Shown: in pieces, positions 42,028 through 50,565 of the stretch
Numbering within the stretch: position 1 is the first letter of the stretch
Layout: every line of letters starts with the position of its first letter
Assembly: GCA_040767605.1 (NCBI GenBank)
Contig: JAXGOI010000001.1
Location: 558,001-622,000 of the forward strand
DNA from: JAXGOI01 sp040767605
GTDB taxonomy: Bacteria; Bacillota; Dehalobacteriia; UBA4068
Reading direction: 5' to 3'
Length of the DNA: 64,000 nt
Translations under genes and position numbers: made by a program
Notes under the pieces: generated by a model
Told to the model about the DNA's origin: nothing
The model's input: the letters and a program-made list of their open reading frames with translations, nothing else
Databases searched by the model: none

Positions 42028-42654
42028 TTATTTAGAGTGGGCAATTTTAGCCTCTGCGGCATGTTTAAGCAAATCCACTAAACCTTGAGGGGGGAGAAAA
42101 TCCCCGTCTAAGCATAAATGATAATTATTTACCCTGCCCCATTTAAGGCCCACATAATAATCATAATAGGCGGCTCTTTGCTTATCTTCCCGTAAAATTA
42201 TCTTCTCGGCCTTTTCCGGGAGTAATTTATAATATTTTATTCCCCTGTTTATTCTGTTTTTTAACTCCCCGGAGAAAAACACCTTTAATAAATGGGGGTC
42301 ATCCTTTAAAACATAATCGGCGCAGCGCCCCACAATAACGCAAGAGCCTTTGGCGGCCACTTCCTTAATTATCTGGCTTTGAATATCAAAAAGTTTATCG
42401 TTTATAGGCGTATTATAATGACGATCAACCCCCAGGCCGTAAACGCCTATGGGAATTGAATAAAAGAGGGAGGGCACGGAATGTTCATCAACAGAGGAGA
42501 GAACATCCTTATCCAGGCCGCTTTTTTGAGCAGCCATGGTTATTAATTCCTTATCATAAAAGGGTATATTAAGCTCTTTTGCCAGCAAGCTGCCAATATA
42601 CCTCCCGCCGCTGCCGTATTGCCTGCTAATGGTAATAATTATTTTTTCCGTCAT
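42028..42654 (-). CDS. Cytidylate kinase-like family protein
   Basis: A 208-residue P-loop protein of the Cytidylate_kin2 family. It shows ITISRQYGSGGRYIGSLLA (P-loop variant), IPFYDKELITMAAQKSGL, and GSCVIVGRCADYVLKD, and YYDYYVGLKWGRVNNYHLCLD near the end. These proteins are common next to diverse genes in Clostridia; their true substrate is not established. It heads the leftward gene cluster. Confidence 0.85.
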   Translation of the reverse strand: MTEKIIITISRQYGSGGRYIGSLLAKELNIPFYDKELITMAAQKSGLDKDVLSSVDEHSVPSLFYSIPIGVYGLGVDRHYNTPINDKLFDIQSQIIKEVAAKGSCVIVGRCADYVLKDDPHLLKVFFSGELKNRINRGIKYYKLLPEKAEKIILREDKQRAAYYDYYVGLKWGRVNNYHLCLDGDFLPPQGLVDLLKHAAEAKIAHSK

Positions 42655-42785
42655 TATTCCACTTCCTTTCAGATTTCGCTTCTTTTAAGCCCTGCCTAAA
42701 CCTATTATATTAAAGCTTTCTCCTCCTGTAAACAGCAAAAGTTATACCCCGGCGCAAAGCTCAACTTTATAGGCCCTAATTATTT

Positions 42786-42817
42786 TTGCTTTCTTAAATA
42801 AAGGGTGATTTAATCAC
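42786..42817 (+). promoter_or_regulatory. Promoter with palindromic operator before the CoA-disulfide reductase gene
   Basis: TTGCTT (42786-42791), a 17-base spacer and TTTAAT (42809-42814). The -10 box lies inside a perfect 13-bp palindrome, GTGATTTAATCAC (42805-42817), so a dimeric repressor bound there would block the promoter. The regulator is unknown. Confidence 0.65.
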
Positions 42818-42900
42818 AGAAGAATTTTATTAAAAAGAGTATTATTTAATTGTATTTTTAAAGCAAAAAAACGCAAAATAAGGCTTTAGGGGGTAAAAAA

Positions 42901-45327
42901 ATGAAGGTATTAATAGTGGGCGGTGTTGCCGGAGGGGCAACTGCTGCTACCAGGCTAAGAAGATTAAACGAGGATGCCCAAATTATCCTTTTTGAGCGGG
43001 GGGAGTATATTTCCTATGCTAATTGCGGCCTGCCCTATTATATAGGCGGCGGCATTACGGATAAGGAAAAGCTTGTGGTAACTAAAACAGAGGTTTTAAA
43101 AAACCGCTATAACCTGGATATTAGAACAGAAAACGAGGTTATAAAAGTAAACCCCCAAGCTAAAACCGTTACCGTTAAAGATTTAAAAACCGGCCGGCTT
43201 TATGATGAAAGCTATGATAAGCTGCTTTTATCCCCGGGGGCCATGCCTAAGCGCCCCAATTTGCCGGGCATAGACAGCGAGGGTATTTTTACTCTCAGAA
43301 ATATTCCCGACACTCATAAAATCGATAACTATATCAGAGAAAAAAATGCTAAAAAAGCTGTTGTGGTAGGGGCCGGCTTTATCGGCGTAGAAATGGCGGA
43401 AAACCTTATAGAAAGAGGCCTTGAGGTTACCATAGTTGAGTTTTTGGATCAGGCTATTGCCTCCTTAGACCCGGAAATGGCCGCTTTAATTCATAATAAT
43501 TTAGAAGAAAACGGGGTTAAGCTTATATTCAAAACCGGGGTATCTGGCTTTGATAATAATAATGGGCTTAAAGTTATACTCTCAAACGAAGATGTTCTGG
43601 AGGCGGATTTAGCCATTTTAAGTATCGGTGTAGCGCCGGACAGCCATTTGGCAAAAGAAGCCGGGCTGGAGCTTTCCCTGGGGGGCAGTATTTTAGTTAA
43701 TGATAATTATGCCACCAGCGACCCGGATATTTATGCCGTGGGGGATGCCATCAGCGTTAAGCATTTTATAAACGGGCAAATTACTTTAATCCCTCTGGCA
43801 GGCCCCGCCAATAAACAGGGCAGAATAGCTGCGGAAAATATTTCGGGCCGCAAAGCCCTCCCCGCCCATGAGGTGCAGGGTACAGCCGCCTTAAAGGTTT
43901 TTGATTTAACAGCCGCTTCTACCGGTATGACGGAAAAGCAGCTTAAACAATTGGAAATACCTTATTTAAAAACCTATATTCACCCGACGGACCATGCCAC
44001 TTATTACCCCGGGGCTACCCCCCTTGCCATGAAAATGCTTTTCAGCCCCGAGGGTAAAATTTTAGGGGCGCAAGGCGTAGGCTATAATGGGGTAGATAAA
44101 AGAATAGATGTTATCGCCACCGCCATGCGCCTTAAGGCCAGCGTGTATGATTTAGAGGATTTAGAGCTTTGCTACGCTCCCCCCTATTCCTCAGCTAAAG
44201 ACCCGGTAAATTATCTTGGCTATACCGCCGCAAATATTCTTAAAGGGGATGTTAAACCCTTTGATTATCAGGATATAGAAACTCTGGATTTAAATAAGGT
44301 CTCCCTTTTAGATGTAAGCACCCCCGATGAATTTTTAATGGGCAGCATTGAGGGAACAAAGCATATTCCCTTAGATGAATTGCGCCAAAGATTAGATGAG
44401 CTGCCCCAAGATAAGCCGGTATATGTTTTTTGCCGCGTAGGCCTCCGGGGTTATATTGCCTCCCGGGTTTTAAGGCAAAAAGGCTATGAGGTTTATAATC
44501 TTAACGGCGGGTACAGAACCTATAATACGGCTAAAGGCAAAAAGACCCCTCTTGCTCCCATCCCTGCTTTAAATAAAGATAATAACCAGGCTATACCCGG
44601 GCAGGATTGGGAGAAAACCATTGAGGTTGATGCCTGCGGCCTTCAATGCCCCGGGCCCATTATGAAAGTTGCCGAGGGGATAAAAGACCTTAACCCGGGA
44701 GAATTTATAAATGTAAAAGCAACCGACCCGGCCTTTGCCTCAGATATTGCCGTCTGGTGTGAAAAAACCGGCAATAAGCTTATAGGCGTTCAAAGAGATA
44801 AAGGCGTTTACCATGTGCGAATTCAAAAAGGCCAGGGCGCTCCTGCGGCCCAAATCGGTAATGATAAAAGCATGATAATTTTTAGCGGAGATTTAGATAA
44901 AGCCCTGGCAGCCTTAATTATTGCCAACGGCGCCGCCTCTATGGGGAGGAAAGTTACTTTGTTTTTCACCTTTTGGGGTCTTAATATTTTGCGCAAGGAT
45001 ACAAAAATTAAAATTAAAAAACCCTTTATGGAAAAAATGTTTTCTGCCATGATGCCCAGAGGCAGCAAAAAACTGGGGCTTTCCAGAATGAATATGTTGG
45101 GAATGGGCTCTAAAATGATAAGGGGGGTCATGAAGAGTAAAAATGTCCATTCCCTGGAGGAGCTTTTGCAGTCGGCGCATGAAAACGGCGTAAGGCTGGT
45201 TGCCTGCCAAATGTCCATGGATATTATGGGCATACGCCGGGAGGAGTTAATAGATTCTGTGGAACTGGCTGGAGTAGCTACCTTTTTAGGGTCTGCCGAA
45301 AGCTCCGATACCAATCTATTTATTTAA
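42901..45327 (+). CDS. CoA-disulfide reductase-rhodanese-TusA-DsrE fusion
   Basis: An 808-residue four-domain sulfur-relay enzyme. Residues 1-450: flavin-dependent CoA-disulfide/persulfide reductase with FAD loop GGVAGGATAATRLRR, redox C42 in YANCGLPYYIGG and the NAD loop VVVGAGFIGVEMAENL. Residues about 465-555: rhodanese with C511 in CRVGLRG. Residues about 570-640: TusA with C579 and C583 (ACGLQCPGP). Residues about 655-808: DsrE-like with C769. One chain thus holds four thiol centres that could pass persulfide between them. An NADH-dependent polysulfide or CoA-persulfide reductase role is likely. Promoter and palindrome lie upstream. Confidence 0.9.
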   Translation: MKVLIVGGVAGGATAATRLRRLNEDAQIILFERGEYISYANCGLPYYIGGGITDKEKLVVTKTEVLKNRYNLDIRTENEVIKVNPQAKTVTVKDLKTGRLYDESYDKLLLSPGAMPKRPNLPGIDSEGIFTLRNIPDTHKIDNYIREKNAKKAVVVGAGFIGVEMAENLIERGLEVTIVEFLDQAIASLDPEMAALIHNNLEENGVKLIFKTGVSGFDNNNGLKVILSNEDVLEADLAILSIGVAPDSHLAKEAGLELSLGGSILVNDNYATSDPDIYAVGDAISVKHFINGQITLIPLAGPANKQGRIAAENISGRKALPAHEVQGTAALKVFDLTAASTGMTEKQLKQLEIPYLKTYIHPTDHATYYPGATPLAMKMLFSPEGKILGAQGVGYNGVDKRIDVIATAMRLKASVYDLEDLELCYAPPYSSAKDPVNYLGYTAANILKGDVKPFDYQDIETLDLNKVSLLDVSTPDEFLMGSIEGTKHIPLDELRQRLDELPQDKPVYVFCRVGLRGYIASRVLRQKGYEVYNLNGGYRTYNTAKGKKTPLAPIPALNKDNNQAIPGQDWEKTIEVDACGLQCPGPIMKVAEGIKDLNPGEFINVKATDPAFASDIAVWCEKTGNKLIGVQRDKGVYHVRIQKGQGAPAAQIGNDKSMIIFSGDLDKALAALIIANGAASMGRKVTLFFTFWGLNILRKDTKIKIKKPFMEKMFSAMMPRGSKKLGLSRMNMLGMGSKMIRGVMKSKNVHSLEELLQSAHENGVRLVACQMSMDIMGIRREELIDSVELAGVATFLGSAESSDTNLFI

Positions 45328-45377
45328 AACCTTACCCTGTAAAAAGCCTTAACCCTATTTTACCCCCCTTTGTAAAG

Positions 45378-45402
45378 AAAGAGCCGGCAAACGGCTCTTT
45401 CT
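45378..45402 (+). terminator. Terminator of the CoA-disulfide reductase gene
   Basis: AAAGAGCCG / CGGCTCTTT with a five-base loop and a T-rich tail. Confidence 0.8.
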
Positions 45403-45428
45403 AATTTCTTAAACTAAAGCTGCCATAA

Positions 45429-45457
45429 TTGACATAGGCTTAAAAGCAGGATAAAAT
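45429..45457 (+). promoter_or_regulatory. Sigma-A promoter of the MOSC gene
   Basis: Perfect TTGACA, 17-base spacer, TAAAAT. Confidence 0.75.
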
Positions 45458-45523
45458 TACCTTCAGCAGGTTTTAATTAAGTAAATAAAATAAGTTTTAT
45501 AATTTAAACTTAAAGGAGAATAT

Positions 45524-45949
45524 ATGCAAAAGGGAAAAGTTTTGGCTGTAAATGCCAGCCCCCAAAGGGGAACGGAAAAACAAAATATTAAAGAAGGCTA
45601 TATTCTTAAAGGCTGGGGGCTGGAAAATGATGCCCACGGCGGAGATTGGGACAGGCAAATAAGCATTTTCCCCATAGAAGCCCTGGAAAAGGTGCCCGAA
45701 GCCAAAAAAGCCGAGGTTCTGCAAGGAGGTTATACCGAGAATATAACAATTTCCGGCATAAATACTGATCTTTTAGCAATTGGTAAAACAATTCAAATTG
45801 GCCAGGCCCAGGTAGAAATTCTTTATATCGGCAAGGAAATCCCCAAAGAGCATGACAGGCCTTATATAGTCAGCCGGGAAGGCCGCTTTGGCAAGGTTGT
45901 AAAAAGCGGCAAAGTAAAAACAGGGGATGATGTTTTTCTCCTCCCCTGA
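45524..45949 (+). CDS. MOSC domain protein
   Basis: A 141-residue single MOSC (molybdenum cofactor sulfurase C-terminal) domain, with GWGLENDAHGGDWDRQISIFP, the GGYTENITISGINTDLLAIG core, and GKEIPKEHDRPYIVSREG. Stand-alone MOSC proteins are thought to carry sulfur or metal-sulfur groups. The usual conserved cysteine near the end of the domain is not evident (the site reads EIPKEHDR), so a sulfur-transfer role is unsure. It has an AAAGGAG site. Confidence 0.85.
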   Translation: MQKGKVLAVNASPQRGTEKQNIKEGYILKGWGLENDAHGGDWDRQISIFPIEALEKVPEAKKAEVLQGGYTENITISGINTDLLAIGKTIQIGQAQVEILYIGKEIPKEHDRPYIVSREGRFGKVVKSGKVKTGDDVFLLP

Positions 45950-45960
45950 TACTCTGTTTT

Positions 45961-46428
45961 TTATTCTCTTAAAGTGGCAATCAGCCTTTGGGGTTTAAGT
46001 AATAAATCCAGGGCATCTTCTATTTTTTCTATAAATAAATCGGCATTTAAAAAAGAGGCAGTGCTGCATCCCTCAGCTCCGGAAATTAAAATTGCCAAAT
46101 CCGCATTTTTTAAAAGCAGGCTGTCATTGGCTCCGTTACCTATTGCCGCAACACCTCCGGCCAAATCCTTAATATATTTGCCCTTTTCTTCCGTATGATT
46201 GGAGCTTTTTAAAACCTTGACTAAAGCCGGCAAACCCCTGCATTCCTCTATTACTGAGCCAAAGGTATCGGCGGTAAGAATATGAATTTCCAATAAATGG
46301 GCCAGCCGGTTTATTTTTGTGGCGGCCTCCGGCAAAACCTTACCATCTAAAGCTATGGTGCCGTTAAAATCTAAAACCAGCTTTTCCAGGCTTAAATCCC
46401 CTTTGCCGGGTATAGTAATTTTAAGCAT
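45961..46428 (-). CDS. Soluble HAD-like phosphatase, P-type-ATPase-related
   Basis: A 155-residue HAD protein: motif I DFNGTIALDG, motif II region IHILTADTFGS, and motif III/IV in KGKYIKDLAGGVAAIGNGANDSLLL. This resembles the phosphorylation domain of P-type ATPases without any membrane part. Motif I has Asn at the second acidic position (D-x-N-G-T), so it may not be a fast phosphatase. Substrate unknown. Confidence 0.85.
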   Translation of the reverse strand: MLKITIPGKGDLSLEKLVLDFNGTIALDGKVLPEAATKINRLAHLLEIHILTADTFGSVIEECRGLPALVKVLKSSNHTEEKGKYIKDLAGGVAAIGNGANDSLLLKNADLAILISGAEGCSTASFLNADLFIEKIEDALDLLLKPQRLIATLRE

Positions 46429-46550
46429 AAGCCACCCCCGATAATTTGATTAAAACTAAATAATATAATACCCTACCCTATTATAACACCCTTAAAGGGT
46501 TTTTGGCTAAATAGGCCTAAATATACGAAGAAATTTAAATAATTTAATAA

Positions 46551-46580
46551 AACAAACCCGTTAAATAACGGGTTTGTTTT
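46551..46580 (-). terminator. Terminator of tRNA-Leu(CAA)
   Basis: AAACCCGTTA / TAACGGGTTT stem with T-rich tail on the minus strand, 18 bases after the tRNA. Confidence 0.8.
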
Positions 46581-46597
46581 ATCTGCAAAAAGTAAAA

Positions 46598-46684
46598 TGG
46601 TGCCGAAGGTGGGACTTGAACCCACACCCTGTCGCCAGGACCGGATTTTGAGTCCGGCACGTCTGCCAATTCCATCACTTCGGC
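46598..46684 (-). tRNA. tRNA-Leu (anticodon CAA)
   Basis: An 87-nt class II tRNA with a long variable arm. Acceptor stem GCCGAAG/CTTCGGC, anticodon stem CCGGA/TCCGG with loop CTCAAAA (anticodon CAA, reads TTG), T arm GTGGGTTCAAGTCCCAC, and encoded CCA. Confidence 0.95.
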
Positions 46685-46845
46685 ATATTTTTTAAGCTGG
46701 TTTTAATTCTTTTTTATTCCGGCCACGAAGTATATTTTACACAAAAAAGCCCAAAAAAGCAAGGGCAAATAAAAAATACCACCCTATTTTGAAGGGTTTA
46801 TTTTAAAAGGTTTATTTTATTAAGTAGTTTTTTTAAGAGGCTTTA

Positions 46846-47418
46846 TTATTGGCTTTTATCAGATGCCTTTTCCCGCTCTTCTTCCAAGGGTATAGGGGGG
46901 CCGTTTTCCTCTAAGCTATCATTATGCTCAATTTCATAATTCCAATTAGGGTTTGCGCCTAAAGGTGTCTTTTCTCCGCCGGTTTTTGCCTTTTTAAACC
47001 CAATTTTCCAGGTGGAAAGCTCCAGGGTAATAAAGGCAATTATCGTGGCAAGGGCCACTAAAAGATAATACCCCAAACCAATAGCCAAACCCAGGCAGGC
47101 TGTTAAAAAAACATTGGCAGCCGTGGTTATACCCTGAATACCCCCGCCGGTATCTTTCCAAATTATACCCGCGCCAATAAAGCCCATGCCGGTAATAATC
47201 CCCACCATTAAGCGGGCAGGGTCTGAAGAACCCGGGGGCTGAAAACCCTCAAAACCGTAGGCCGAAATTATAGAGGTTACCGTTGCCGCAAGGCAAATTA
47301 TAATATGAGTACGGCTGCCTACCGGCTTTTGGCGGATTTTTCTTTCCTTGCCTAAAACCCAGCCGACAATAAAGCTGAAGAGCAGGCGTAAAACCATATC
47401 TTCCGTATTTAAGGCCAT
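46846..47418 (-). CDS. MgtC/SapB-family membrane protein
   Basis: A 190-residue protein. Residues about 5-150 are the MgtC membrane domain: FIVGWVLGKERKIRQKPVGSRTHI, ARLMVGIITGMGFIGAGII, and GITTAANVFLTACLGLAIGLG. The C-terminal 40 residues are hydrophilic and charged, without the usual soluble ACT-like domain. MgtC proteins influence magnesium starvation responses and F-type ATPase; the short SapB-like form has no assigned role. Confidence 0.9.
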   Translation of the reverse strand: MALNTEDMVLRLLFSFIVGWVLGKERKIRQKPVGSRTHIIICLAATVTSIISAYGFEGFQPPGSSDPARLMVGIITGMGFIGAGIIWKDTGGGIQGITTAANVFLTACLGLAIGLGYYLLVALATIIAFITLELSTWKIGFKKAKTGGEKTPLGANPNWNYEIEHNDSLEENGPPIPLEEEREKASDKSQ

Positions 47419-47570
47419 GACGATTACCCCCCTTATCTGCCAAATTCATTTTATAATGAGTATGGGGCCAAAGTCAAGAATATGCCGGCCCTAAAAGCGC
47501 CGGGCCAATAAAAATAGAAAATAATTCTAATTTATTCCGCTAAAATTAATAAGTTTTGATAAAATACTTA

Positions 47571-47579
47571 TGGTATAAT
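47571..47579 (+). promoter_or_regulatory. Extended -10 promoter of the sigma factor gene
   Basis: TGGTATAAT, about 30 bases before the start codon, without a clear -35 box. An autoregulated ECF promoter was not identified. Confidence 0.5.
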
Positions 47580-47608
47580 GGTTTCAAATGTATTTGGGGG
47601 TGGCGGGA

Positions 47609-48226
47609 ATGTCGGTATCGGAGCAATTACTTATTCAGCACAGCCAAAAGGGCAGTATTGCGGCCTTTGAGGAGCTTATTACCCCATACCAGCAAAAAAT
47701 CTTTAATTTGGCTTATCGCATGGCGGGCAATTACCATGATGCCTCTGATATTGCTCAAGAGGTTATAATAAAAATATATAAATCCCTGGAGGGGTTCAGG
47801 GGGGAGGCTGCTTTTTCTACCTGGGTTTACCGGATAACCGTAAATTCCTGCCGGGATTTACAGGCTAAAAACAGCCGCCGCAGGGAGAGCTCTTTAAATG
47901 AATATATTATTACCGAAAACGGCGAAATAAATAAACAAATTGCCGATTATTCCGCCCTGCCTGAAGAGGGCTATATAGAAAAGGAAAAAGAAAAATATTT
48001 GCAGGCCCTGATTATGTCTTTGCCTGAAGATTATCGTATGGTTATAATTTTGCGCGAGCTTAACGGCCTAAGCTACAGCGAAATAGAAGGCTTTTTAAAT
48101 ATTTCTCAAGGAACGGTAAAATCCAGAATCAGCCGGGCAAGGCAGGCTCTGCGGGAGAAAATTCTTTCCGATGGGGAACAATACCCAGAAATTTTGCGTC
48201 TACTAGGGGAAAGGAGGGCAAAATAA
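47609..48226 (+). CDS. ECF-type RNA polymerase sigma factor
   Basis: A 205-residue group 4 sigma factor. Region 2 runs over residues about 15-85, with YQQKIFNLAYRMAGNYHDAS, DIAQEVIIKIY and FSTWVYRITVNSCRD. A linker follows, then region 4 at about 130-190, with LPEDYRMVIILRELNGLSYSEI and ISQGTVKSRISRARQALRE. It directs RNA polymerase to envelope-stress-type promoters. ATG 47609 has a GGGGGTGG site and is favoured over the ATG 7 codons earlier. The stop overlaps the next start by one base, linking it to its anti-sigma factor. Confidence 0.9.
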   Translation: MSVSEQLLIQHSQKGSIAAFEELITPYQQKIFNLAYRMAGNYHDASDIAQEVIIKIYKSLEGFRGEAAFSTWVYRITVNSCRDLQAKNSRRRESSLNEYIITENGEINKQIADYSALPEEGYIEKEKEKYLQALIMSLPEDYRMVIILRELNGLSYSEIEGFLNISQGTVKSRISRARQALREKILSDGEQYPEILRLLGERRAK

Positions 48227-49467
48227 TGAATACCCAAGAACTACAAGAATTATTTTCCGCCCACTTAGACGGCTTTCTTTCCCCCCAAGAGGAGGAAGCT
48301 CTTGCTCAATATTTAAAAGATAACCCGGCCTCCCTTAAAGAGCTGGAAGAATTAAAATTCCTTTCCCAATCTTTCCAGGGTTTGCCTGAAGAGGATTTAC
48401 CCCAGGGCTTTAAAGCCGAGCTGCATAAAAAACTGGCGGAGCTTGCCCTGGCAAAGGCAAATAAAAAACGCCTCCGGCAAAGGCCCTGGCTTAAAGGGGT
48501 TGCGGTTTTTGCCGCCTTAATTTTAGTAATCGGCTTTGCGGGGAGCAATTTAGCCGGCCGTTTTTTGGCTGCTGCCGGCCTTATGTCTTATAATGCCTCA
48601 TATGATGCCAGCCCGGCGGAATACTTTAATGAGATGGCAGTTAATGATTATGCCTCAACCGAGGGCTATTCTGCCGGCGGGGGCAGGATAGATTTTGCCG
48701 AAAGCCCAATAAATGAAGATGCTTATTTACAGGAAAAGGGCATGGGCGAGGCTCCTAAATCGGCCCCTCCGGCTAATATAGAAAGAAGAATAATCCGCAA
48801 TGCCTATTTAAGCGTTGAAACCGGAGATTATAAAAGCTCTCATAGCGCCATAATTACCCTGGCGGCTAAATACGGCGGCTATGTGGTATCAAGCTACACT
48901 AATAATAATGCCGACGGCAGCCCTAATCAGGGGAATATAAGTATCCGGGTTGATTCCGCTAAATTAGAAGAGGCTCTGGATGAAATAAGGGAATTGGGTA
49001 AAATACTCAATGAGAATATTTCCAGCAATGATATCACCGCCCAGTACTACGATATTATAACCAGGCTTAATCAATACCAGGCTCAAAAAGACAGGCTTAC
49101 GGAGCTTTATGCCAAGGCTGAAAATATTAGCGAGCTTATTCAAATAGAGGGTGAACTTTCCCGGATTAATACGGAAATTGATTTGCTGGAAGGGCAATTG
49201 CGCTATTATACGGAGCTGACGGATTTATCCGGCATAGATGTTAATTTAACGGTACCCAGAGAATTTAGGGAAAAATTTAATTTTCAAGGCTGGCATGGCC
49301 TGGGCCGCAAAATTTCTGTTGCCCTAATGCGGGGGGTTAACTTTGTTTTAAATATTACCTCCAGAGCGCTTTTATTTATTACGGCAGTTTTACCTGCCTT
49401 GCTTATTTTGTTTTTAATTTTCCTCCTGCTCAGATTTATCATTAAAAGAAGGGCTAAAAATAAATAA
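48226..49467 (+). CDS. Anti-sigma factor with DUF4349 extracytoplasmic domain
   Basis: A 413-residue membrane protein. Residues 1-90 resemble the sigma-binding helical domain of zf-HC2 anti-sigma factors (LFSAHLDGFLSPQEEEALAQYL), but the HxxxCxxC zinc site is absent. A membrane helix follows at about 85-115 (GVAVFAALILVIGFAG). The outer part (about 185-360) is DUF4349 with IIRNAYLSVETGDYKSSHSA and a coiled-coil stretch (YQAQKDRLTELYAKAENISE). A second membrane segment closes the protein (about 375-405). It should hold the sigma factor inactive until an envelope signal arrives. Confidence 0.85.
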   Translation: MNTQELQELFSAHLDGFLSPQEEEALAQYLKDNPASLKELEELKFLSQSFQGLPEEDLPQGFKAELHKKLAELALAKANKKRLRQRPWLKGVAVFAALILVIGFAGSNLAGRFLAAAGLMSYNASYDASPAEYFNEMAVNDYASTEGYSAGGGRIDFAESPINEDAYLQEKGMGEAPKSAPPANIERRIIRNAYLSVETGDYKSSHSAIITLAAKYGGYVVSSYTNNNADGSPNQGNISIRVDSAKLEEALDEIRELGKILNENISSNDITAQYYDIITRLNQYQAQKDRLTELYAKAENISELIQIEGELSRINTEIDLLEGQLRYYTELTDLSGIDVNLTVPREFREKFNFQGWHGLGRKISVALMRGVNFVLNITSRALLFITAVLPALLILFLIFLLLRFIIKRRAKNK

Positions 49468-49489
49468 AATTAGTCTTGAACTTATAAAA

Positions 49490-49517
49490 ACAAAAGAGCC
49501 TTTTAAAGGCTCTTTTG
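49490..49517. terminator. Bidirectional terminator
   Basis: AACAAAAGAGCC / GGCTCTTTTGTT with a TTTTAAA loop and T-rich tails on both sides, between the anti-sigma gene and the convergent pilus operon. Confidence 0.85.
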
Positions 49518-49520
49518 TTT

Positions 49521-50066
49521 TTATTCTTCAATAATTTCCCAATTATCAAAGGGGTTGGTATCATAATTATAATCAGGCCTTTTTATACTCCAATTGAGGA
49601 TAGAATAATATTCCCCCTTCTTTTCAGGTATATAAAGGGGTAAAAGGCCAATTTGGAGGGTATTATTCTCCCCCCGGAGGGCAAAACCGAAGATTCCCTC
49701 TTCTTTTTCTTCGGCGCCTTTATTTAATTGAGGTTGAGGCTGCCAAGAGTTATAAATGAGCCGGTTTTTTCCCTCCAGCCAAGTATTTAAGGCTTCCCCG
49801 GCCAAAAGGCTAAAATCCTCCCCATTACCGGCTGAACTCTTACACTCAAAAAGAATTTGATTAATTTCCCCCAAGGCTTCCTCCCCTAAAGTATCCAGAG
49901 CATAGTATTCCTCATTCCAGGCCAGGGTTTTTTGAGAAAGGCGGTAATTGCTATAGGCATAAATCATGGCTAAAAGCCCCAAAACGCTGAAGACCACCAT
50001 AATTAAAATTACCAAAACGGAGGCGGCCCCGTTTTCATCCTTAAGCTTTAAATGAATAAAGCCCAT
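49521..50066 (-). CDS. Pilus-operon membrane protein, PilX-like position
   Basis: A 181-residue protein with a short cytoplasmic start and one hydrophobic helix (ASVLVILIMVVFSVLGLLAMIY), then a soluble part with LDTLGEEALGEINQILFECKSS. It has no G-F-x-x-x-E prepilin motif. At the end of a pilin gene series it takes the place of PilX/GspK-like proteins. The call is by position. Its start overlaps the preceding stop codon by one base. Confidence 0.55.
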   Translation of the reverse strand: MGFIHLKLKDENGAASVLVILIMVVFSVLGLLAMIYAYSNYRLSQKTLAWNEEYYALDTLGEEALGEINQILFECKSSAGNGEDFSLLAGEALNTWLEGKNRLIYNSWQPQPQLNKGAEEKEEGIFGFALRGENNTLQIGLLPLYIPEKKGEYYSILNWSIKRPDYNYDTNPFDNWEIIEE

Positions 50067-50545
50067 TATGCCACCCCCCTGTTTATACTTAAAAAAGAGC
50101 TTTGGGAAGAAAAAATCTCCGGCGGGGGCAGGTATTTGCCGCCCTTTAGGGTTAAAAGGGCTTCCCTCCCTTGAGGGGTTTTTTGAAAAACAGTAATTGT
50201 TAAAGAGTAAAAAGAACCGCTTTTTTCCGCTTTTGTTTCTAAAAAAAAGCCGGCGGTGTTTTCATCATTTATTTCCCGCCAGTTTTTATCATAAAAGCGG
50301 CAGGCTTTTGTTTTATTTTCTTCTCTAAAATAAATTTCAGGGTAGGCCTTAAACTCCTCTATTTTTGAGGCTGCCAAGGCGGCGGCAATATCCAGTTGGG
50401 CGGATTTTTGATTAAGCCTTGCCGAAACAAAAAAAGCCTGAATTGCCGGGCCGGAAAGGAGGGCTAAAATAGCTACGGCGATTATAATTTCCACCAGAGA
50501 AAAGCCCTTTTCATTCTTATAGAGGTTTTTAAAAATACAAGGCAT
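50066..50545 (-). CDS. Type IV prepilin-like protein
   Basis: A 159-residue pseudopilin. The processing site is EKG|FSLVEIIIAVAILALL, with Glu5 of the mature chain, followed by the pilin helix and a small globular part with a tail enriched in P and S. It should be cleaved by a PilD-type peptidase that is not encoded here. Good GGAGGGAAA site. Confidence 0.8.
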   Translation of the reverse strand: MPCIFKNLYKNEKGFSLVEIIIAVAILALLSGPAIQAFFVSARLNQKSAQLDIAAALAASKIEEFKAYPEIYFREENKTKACRFYDKNWREINDENTAGFFLETKAEKSGSFYSLTITVFQKTPQGREALLTLKGGKYLPPPEIFSSQSSFLSINRGVA

Positions 50546-50565
50546 TTATTTCCCTCCAAAAGGGT

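Noticed and set aside
44823..45314. Open frame of 163 codons on the minus strand
   Set aside because: It lies opposite the DsrE-like domain of the CoA-disulfide reductase fusion and has no start signal.
45429..45523. Molybdenum cofactor riboswitch before the MOSC gene
   Set aside because: The leader is short and AT-rich, without the conserved Moco motif elements.
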